The translations under genes were made by a program, and so were the position numbers. The notes beneath the pieces were generated by a model. It was not told the DNA's origin. It saw only the letters and a list, made by a program, of their open reading frames with translations, and ran no database searches. A DNA stretch of 8,325 bases from positions 1 to 8,325 of the forward strand of contig VGGT01000069.1 in the NCBI GenBank assembly GCA_016868485.1, written 5' to 3'. Positions 5,919-8,325 of this stretch are shown piece after piece. The first letter of the stretch is position 1. Each line of letters opens with the position of its first letter. Source of the stretch: Bacteroidota bacterium (GTDB lineage: Bacteria > Bacteroidota > Bacteroidia > UBA7662).

Positions 5919-6498
5919 CGCCCGGCTGCATCAGTGCTTTGTTTGTGCTTGGGCTGAACACCGGTTTCCAGGCATGGGCTTGATGCCAATTCAGGCATTC
6001 TGCGGAAGGCGTGAAGGCTGTGTGCTTTGACCAATCGGGCTGCGCGATGGGTTCTTGCATGCGCATAAACCACCGGGTATTCCAGCCTTTTAGGTTTGTG
6101 CAAGGTCGTTCTACGCCATGGGATGGAGATTCTATCCATGAAACCCCCTTTTTTTTGCTCCACTGGGCCACCGAACGATCTCGATCGTAGGTAAATTTTA
6201 AGCCGGTTTCTTCATGGCTGTATAGGTGGGTAAAGGCAACCAACTGGTGCAACCCCTCAAGCACGGGAACGACTTCTCCTTCGATCGCCCAGAAAATGCA
6301 GTCGATGGGTATATGGTTCTGAATGTCGAGGATTGATTGATGGACAAAGCGTAGATGCCGTTCACTGGTACGGGCGTCGGCCTGCAGGGAGGGTTCATGA
6401 ATGTATAAAAGGAGGACACAGGCATGCTTTTGGAGCGCAGATGCCAATGGCGCATGATCATTCAAACGCAGATCACGCTTAAACCAGACAATGGCCAT
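5842..6498 (-). CDS. Photolyase-like protein, N-terminal (antenna) fragment
   Basis: As written, this frame encodes about 218 residues before a TAA at 5842-5844. Residues 1 to about 130 form the Rossmann-like photolyase N-terminal domain, which in relatives binds an antenna chromophore. It shows VWFKRDLRLNDHAPL at the start, LLLYIHEP near residue 30, and HLYSHEETGLKFTYDRD near 91-107. A linker with NLKGWNTRWF follows, then QPGGASFGQKYLNDF (191-205), the usual start of the FAD-binding half. After residue 207 the frame runs out of register and the last ~11 residues are not conserved. The ATG at 6498 is chosen because the family N-terminus begins there; the frame stays open further upstream, but only by overlapping ctlX. 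Confidence 0.75.
   Translation of the reverse strand: MAIVWFKRDLRLNDHAPLASALQKHACVLLLYIHEPSLQADARTSERHLRFVHQSILDIQNHIPIDCIFWAIEGEVVPVLEGLHQLVAFTHLYSHEETGLKFTYDRDRSVAQWSKKKGVSWIESPSHGVERPCTNLKGWNTRWFMRMQEPIAQPDWSKHTAFTPSAECLNWHQAHAWKPVFSPSTNKALMQPGGASFGQKYLNDFFRTEAPQLWAYDQ
5881..5887 (-). other. T7 homopolymer where the photolyase-like frame shifts
   Basis: On the coding (minus) strand the sequence is GA-TTTTTTT-AGAACGG. In the upstream frame it reads Asp-Phe-Phe-Arg and then reaches a stop 36 bases on. With six T residues it reads Asp-Phe-Leu-Glu-Arg and continues in the conserved frame. A ribosomal -1 slip would hit TAG at once, so only loss of one T (in the DNA, the read or the transcript) or a +1 shift restores the protein. 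Confidence 0.85.
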
Positions 6499-6536
6499 AT
6501 CGTGGGTCAACAAAAGACAGGTTTTTATTGACGGGG

Positions 6537-7529
6537 TTAAGGGTTGGCGGGAACACCAAATAATTCGGCCAGCATACATCGGGCTGAGCCGCCACCTACG
6601 CGTTCGATTAGGGGGATGTCGAGTATAATGGGGTTCAAAAGCCCCGAAATCTGTTTGCGCTGCTGCTCGGTGAATGCATTCCATGCCGTCCGCGATGCAA
6701 TCAGCTGCGGTTCACCTTTGGTGTTTTGAACCTCCAGGACATTAGCGCAATAAGAGCCCATTTGTTCCTCACTAATCTCAATCAGTGGTCTTTGGTTGCG
6801 TCGGAGCAGTTGTTGGGTAGATAAAGAATCCGATGGATCCAGGACTTCTAGGCATACAAAGGCCATACTGGGCCCAACAGCTAGAACAACATTGGTGTGG
6901 TATGGGGGCGTTCCATGCTTGTCTTGAGCCCTTAGGTAAATTAGGGTGTAGTTGAGGTGTTGTGCCACCAATTCGGCGGGCTTTCGATGGGTGCGGGGCG
7001 ATTCGGTAGCAAAAACGACCCGGTGCAGGTGATCAAAAACCAGGCTGCCCGTGCCTTCCAGGAACTGCTGCTGGGAGGTCCATGGGCTTAAATCTAAGCT
7101 CTTATGAAGTCCTATTCCCTCCAGGGCCCCCACATGAACAGGGTCGATTTCAATTCGGCGGTTTTCTGCCATCATGGGATACAAAATATATCGCCCATCC
7201 GGGTGCGTGCTGAACCAGTTGTTGAGAAAAACTGCATCGGGCTTCGTGGGATGAGGGCTGTCGTTCCAAACGGTAACGTGCACGCCTGCCGCTTGTATGC
7301 GCGCTACACTTTGGTCAAATTCGAGCAAGGCTTGTTGCACGAAGGGATCTCGGCGCGAAATGGAGTCGCTTCGGTCGTCTCCGGGAACTGAGGAATCAAG
7401 TTTGATGTCGATCCCGTGCCCTCGAGGGTGGTTTTTTGCCTGAAACGCATTGGTTGAGCGGGTCTGTTCATTGTAGCCGAATCGGGCAGGCCGAATCATG
7501 AGCAAACGATGGGTGCTGATGGGGTTCAT
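6537..7529 (-). CDS. ctlX: Citrulline utilization hydrolase CtlX / arginine deiminase-related protein
   Basis: This 330-residue member of the guanidino-group-modifying superfamily resembles CtlX (dimethylarginine dimethylaminohydrolase-like fold), whose described members act on citrulline. Characteristic blocks are RLLMIRPARFGYNEQT at the start, DAVFLNNWFSTH (Asp98), LEGTGSLVFDH (Glu158), PYHTNVVLAVG with the likely catalytic His211, and GGGSARCMLAE with the likely nucleophile Cys318 near the C-terminus. The ATG at 7529 is preferred because the family begins just before LLMIRP; a GTG at 7568 would add 13 unconserved residues. A polar stretch around residues 30-60 (KNHPRGHG to SDSISRRD) looks like an insertion relative to the usual ~300-residue family size. 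It is the first gene of the likely unit with the photolyase-like gene and DUF2256. Substrate by family inference only. Confidence 0.85.
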   Translation of the reverse strand: MNPISTHRLLMIRPARFGYNEQTRSTNAFQAKNHPRGHGIDIKLDSSVPGDDRSDSISRRDPFVQQALLEFDQSVARIQAAGVHVTVWNDSPHPTKPDAVFLNNWFSTHPDGRYILYPMMAENRRIEIDPVHVGALEGIGLHKSLDLSPWTSQQQFLEGTGSLVFDHLHRVVFATESPRTHRKPAELVAQHLNYTLIYLRAQDKHGTPPYHTNVVLAVGPSMAFVCLEVLDPSDSLSTQQLLRRNQRPLIEISEEQMGSYCANVLEVQNTKGEPQLIASRTAWNAFTEQQRKQISGLLNPIILDIPLIERVGGGSARCMLAELFGVPANP

Positions 7530-7585
7530 GTCGATGCCAATACTAAACTGGGTGTAAACAGAGGACACTCAATTGATTCATTCGG

Positions 7586-7737
7586 ATAAATTACAGGGTA
7601 TGTCCGATAAAGATAGGGCACGTCCGATAAATTATAGGGCACGTCCGATAAACTACAGGGCACGTCCGATAAACTACAGGGCACGTCCGATAAACTACAG
7701 GGCACGTCTGATAAACTACAGGGCACGTCTGATAAAT
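7586..7737. repeat. 21-bp satellite-like tandem array between ctlX and flavin reductase gene
   Basis: There are seven direct units with no spacers: 7586-7606, 7607-7626 (20 bp), 7627-7647, 7648-7668, 7669-7689, 7690-7710 and 7711-7731, then a partial ATAAAT. The unit starts ATAAACTACAGGG and ends CACGTCCG. The units nearest ctlX are the most divergent (TTACAGGGTATG, AGATAGGG), the middle ones are identical, and the last two share a C-to-T change (CGTCTG). This gradient is typical of slippage or unequal exchange with decay at the edge. It fills most of the 236-base gap and would lie in the 5' leader or promoter region of ctlX. Confidence 0.95.
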
Positions 7738-7765
7738 GTAAATGGAACGCCTTCACTTGGTGTCT

Positions 7766-8325
7766 TTAAAGTACCCGGGCATAAGGGATATTCTTGGCCG
7801 GATGATGGGTATGCCAGGCATTGAGTCCTACCACGCCGCAGAGCTGGGCCGCTGCGGGCAATATCTGGCCATCAATCGCCAGAAGCTTATCTTCAAGGTG
7901 GACCTCCGTAATGGCTGCCACCACCATTCGGCTGTTGTTGGCCTTCACGTCCATGATTTCGATCGCTTTTAATCCGATTTTGAGCGGGGATTCTCCAACA
8001 TAAGGTGCAAGATGACGGTCCGAGAACCAAGGTGTGCACTGGCACGCATCGAATTCACTCCGGTCGGGAGGATAGCGCGCGCTGCATTGATGTGCAGACT
8101 CTATTTGATCAACAGATACGGCATTTAGCGTAAAGTGTGTGTTGATTTGGATGATTCTGCGTGTATCTTGTTGGGCCTCAGGCGGCCTCAGCACTACGCC
8201 GAGGAGGGGCGGCGCGGCTCCGAGGTGTACGATTGAAGCAAACAAGCCCAGGTTGTTTCGGTCGTTTTCCTCTTGAGTGCCCAACAAAAATGCCGCTTTG
8301 ATCCCGCTGAGTGTGTTCACAAAAG
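7766..8325 (-). CDS. Flavin reductase family protein (5' end outside window)
   Basis: The frame is open at the right edge, so only the C-terminal ~185 residues are seen. It matches the flavin reductase-like (FMN-binding split barrel) family in the form common in Bacteroidota. The start of the visible part, NTLSGIKAAFLLGT, is followed by NLGLFASIVHLGAAPPLLGVVLRP (FMN-binding strand region), then DTRRIIQINTHFTLNAV, SAHQCSARYP, SEFDAC, and APYVGESPLKIGLK. Members bind FMN and either reduce flavin with NAD(P)H or act as oxidoreductases; the substrate cannot be assigned. A GTG at 8320 is in frame, but the conserved region starts so close to it that the true start probably lies further upstream. 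It is co-directional with ctlX but separated by the 21-bp array, and no clear terminator is seen between them. Confidence 0.88.
   Translation of the reverse strand, partial: FVNTLSGIKAAFLLGTQEENDRNNLGLFASIVHLGAAPPLLGVVLRPPEAQQDTRRIIQINTHFTLNAVSVDQIESAHQCSARYPPDRSEFDACQCTPWFSDRHLAPYVGESPLKIGLKAIEIMDVKANNSRMVVAAITEVHLEDKLLAIDGQILPAAAQLCGVVGLNAWHTHHPAKNIPYARVL

Larger units (their letters stand above)
5001..6498 (-). pseudogene. Photolyase/cryptochrome-superfamily flavoprotein gene, frameshifted
   Basis: Two adjacent reading frames together encode one full photolyase-superfamily protein. The N-terminal part runs from ATG 6498 (MAIVWFKRDLRLNDHAPL) and the C-terminal part ends at 5001. The frames meet at a T7 tract (minus strand; A7 at 5881-5887 on plus). 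Removing one T joins ...KYLNDF directly to LERRHLNYGRMISKPL and then the conserved SCSRISPYLAWGNLSMR, giving 498 residues, a normal family length. Apart from this single base there are no internal stops and conservation looks intact on both sides, so it may be a sequencing error, a very recent mutation, or a site of transcriptional slippage. It lies 38 bases after ctlX and one base before DUF2256, all on the same strand. The family repairs UV-damaged DNA or senses blue light through FAD; which applies here is open. Confidence 0.85.

Noticed and set aside
6499..6684. 62-residue N-terminal extension of the photolyase-like protein
   Set aside because: It overlaps the conserved 3' end of ctlX, and the family N-terminus (MAIVWFKRDLRL) begins at 6498.
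7586..7737. CRISPR array
   Set aside because: The 20-21 bp units are directly adjacent with no spacers, and no cas gene is visible.
7526..7824. Repeat-encoded small proteins (RARPINY repeats on +, SDVPCSL repeats on -)
   Set aside because: A 21-bp unit without a stop is open for its whole length in that frame on either strand. There is no conserved flanking domain, and one unit is 20 bp, so no frame is kept through the whole array.
937..8325. A flavin 'system' linking riboflavin synthase, the photolyase-like gene and flavin reductase
   Set aside because: The genes are on different strands and several kb apart, with unrelated genes between them. Shared cofactor use is common and not evidence of one system.

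Overview
This window looks like a chromosomal stretch from a member of the Bacteroidota, probably an aquatic Flavobacteriales-type bacterium. The evidence is a type IX secretion C-terminal domain of the gliding-motility-associated kind, a YceI lipoprotein with a Bacteroidota-style lipobox, promoter elements of the TAnnTTTG type, few clear Shine-Dalgarno sites, and a flavin reductase and a CtlX hydrolase typical of that phylum. No rRNA, tRNA, transposase or CRISPR array is visible.

Left part (1-1653, genes on +): the 3' end of a large secreted type IX cargo protein, followed after 12 bases by riboflavin synthase (ribE). A strong hairpin terminator follows, and its U-tract serves the gene on the opposite strand. 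Middle part (1654-4726): a YceI-family lipoprotein (-) diverges from a Nudix hydrolase (+) whose N-terminus carries a 21-bp tandem repeat (GASTDLA). Next come a secreted alkaline phosphatase of the PhoA family with a TAGATTTG box almost touching its start codon, and an AT-rich orphan antitoxin of the HigA/HI1420 type with no toxin beside it.

Right part (4820-8325, all on -, in transcription order right to left): the 3' portion of a flavin reductase family protein, a 21-bp satellite-like array of seven units in the intergenic gap, ctlX (citrulline/arginine-deiminase-like hydrolase), a photolyase/cryptochrome-superfamily gene split by one extra T in a T7 homopolymer, and a small zinc-ribbon DUF2256 gene starting with GTG one base after the photolyase stop. 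The last three look like one transcription unit.

Most of the window is ordinary metabolism and secretion. The most unusual parts are the photolyase-like gene with a non-canonical flavin site and its tightly coupled DUF2256 partner, the homopolymer frameshift within it, and three separate short tandem arrays (21, 14 and 21 bp) in about 5 kb. One of those arrays has become part of a protein.
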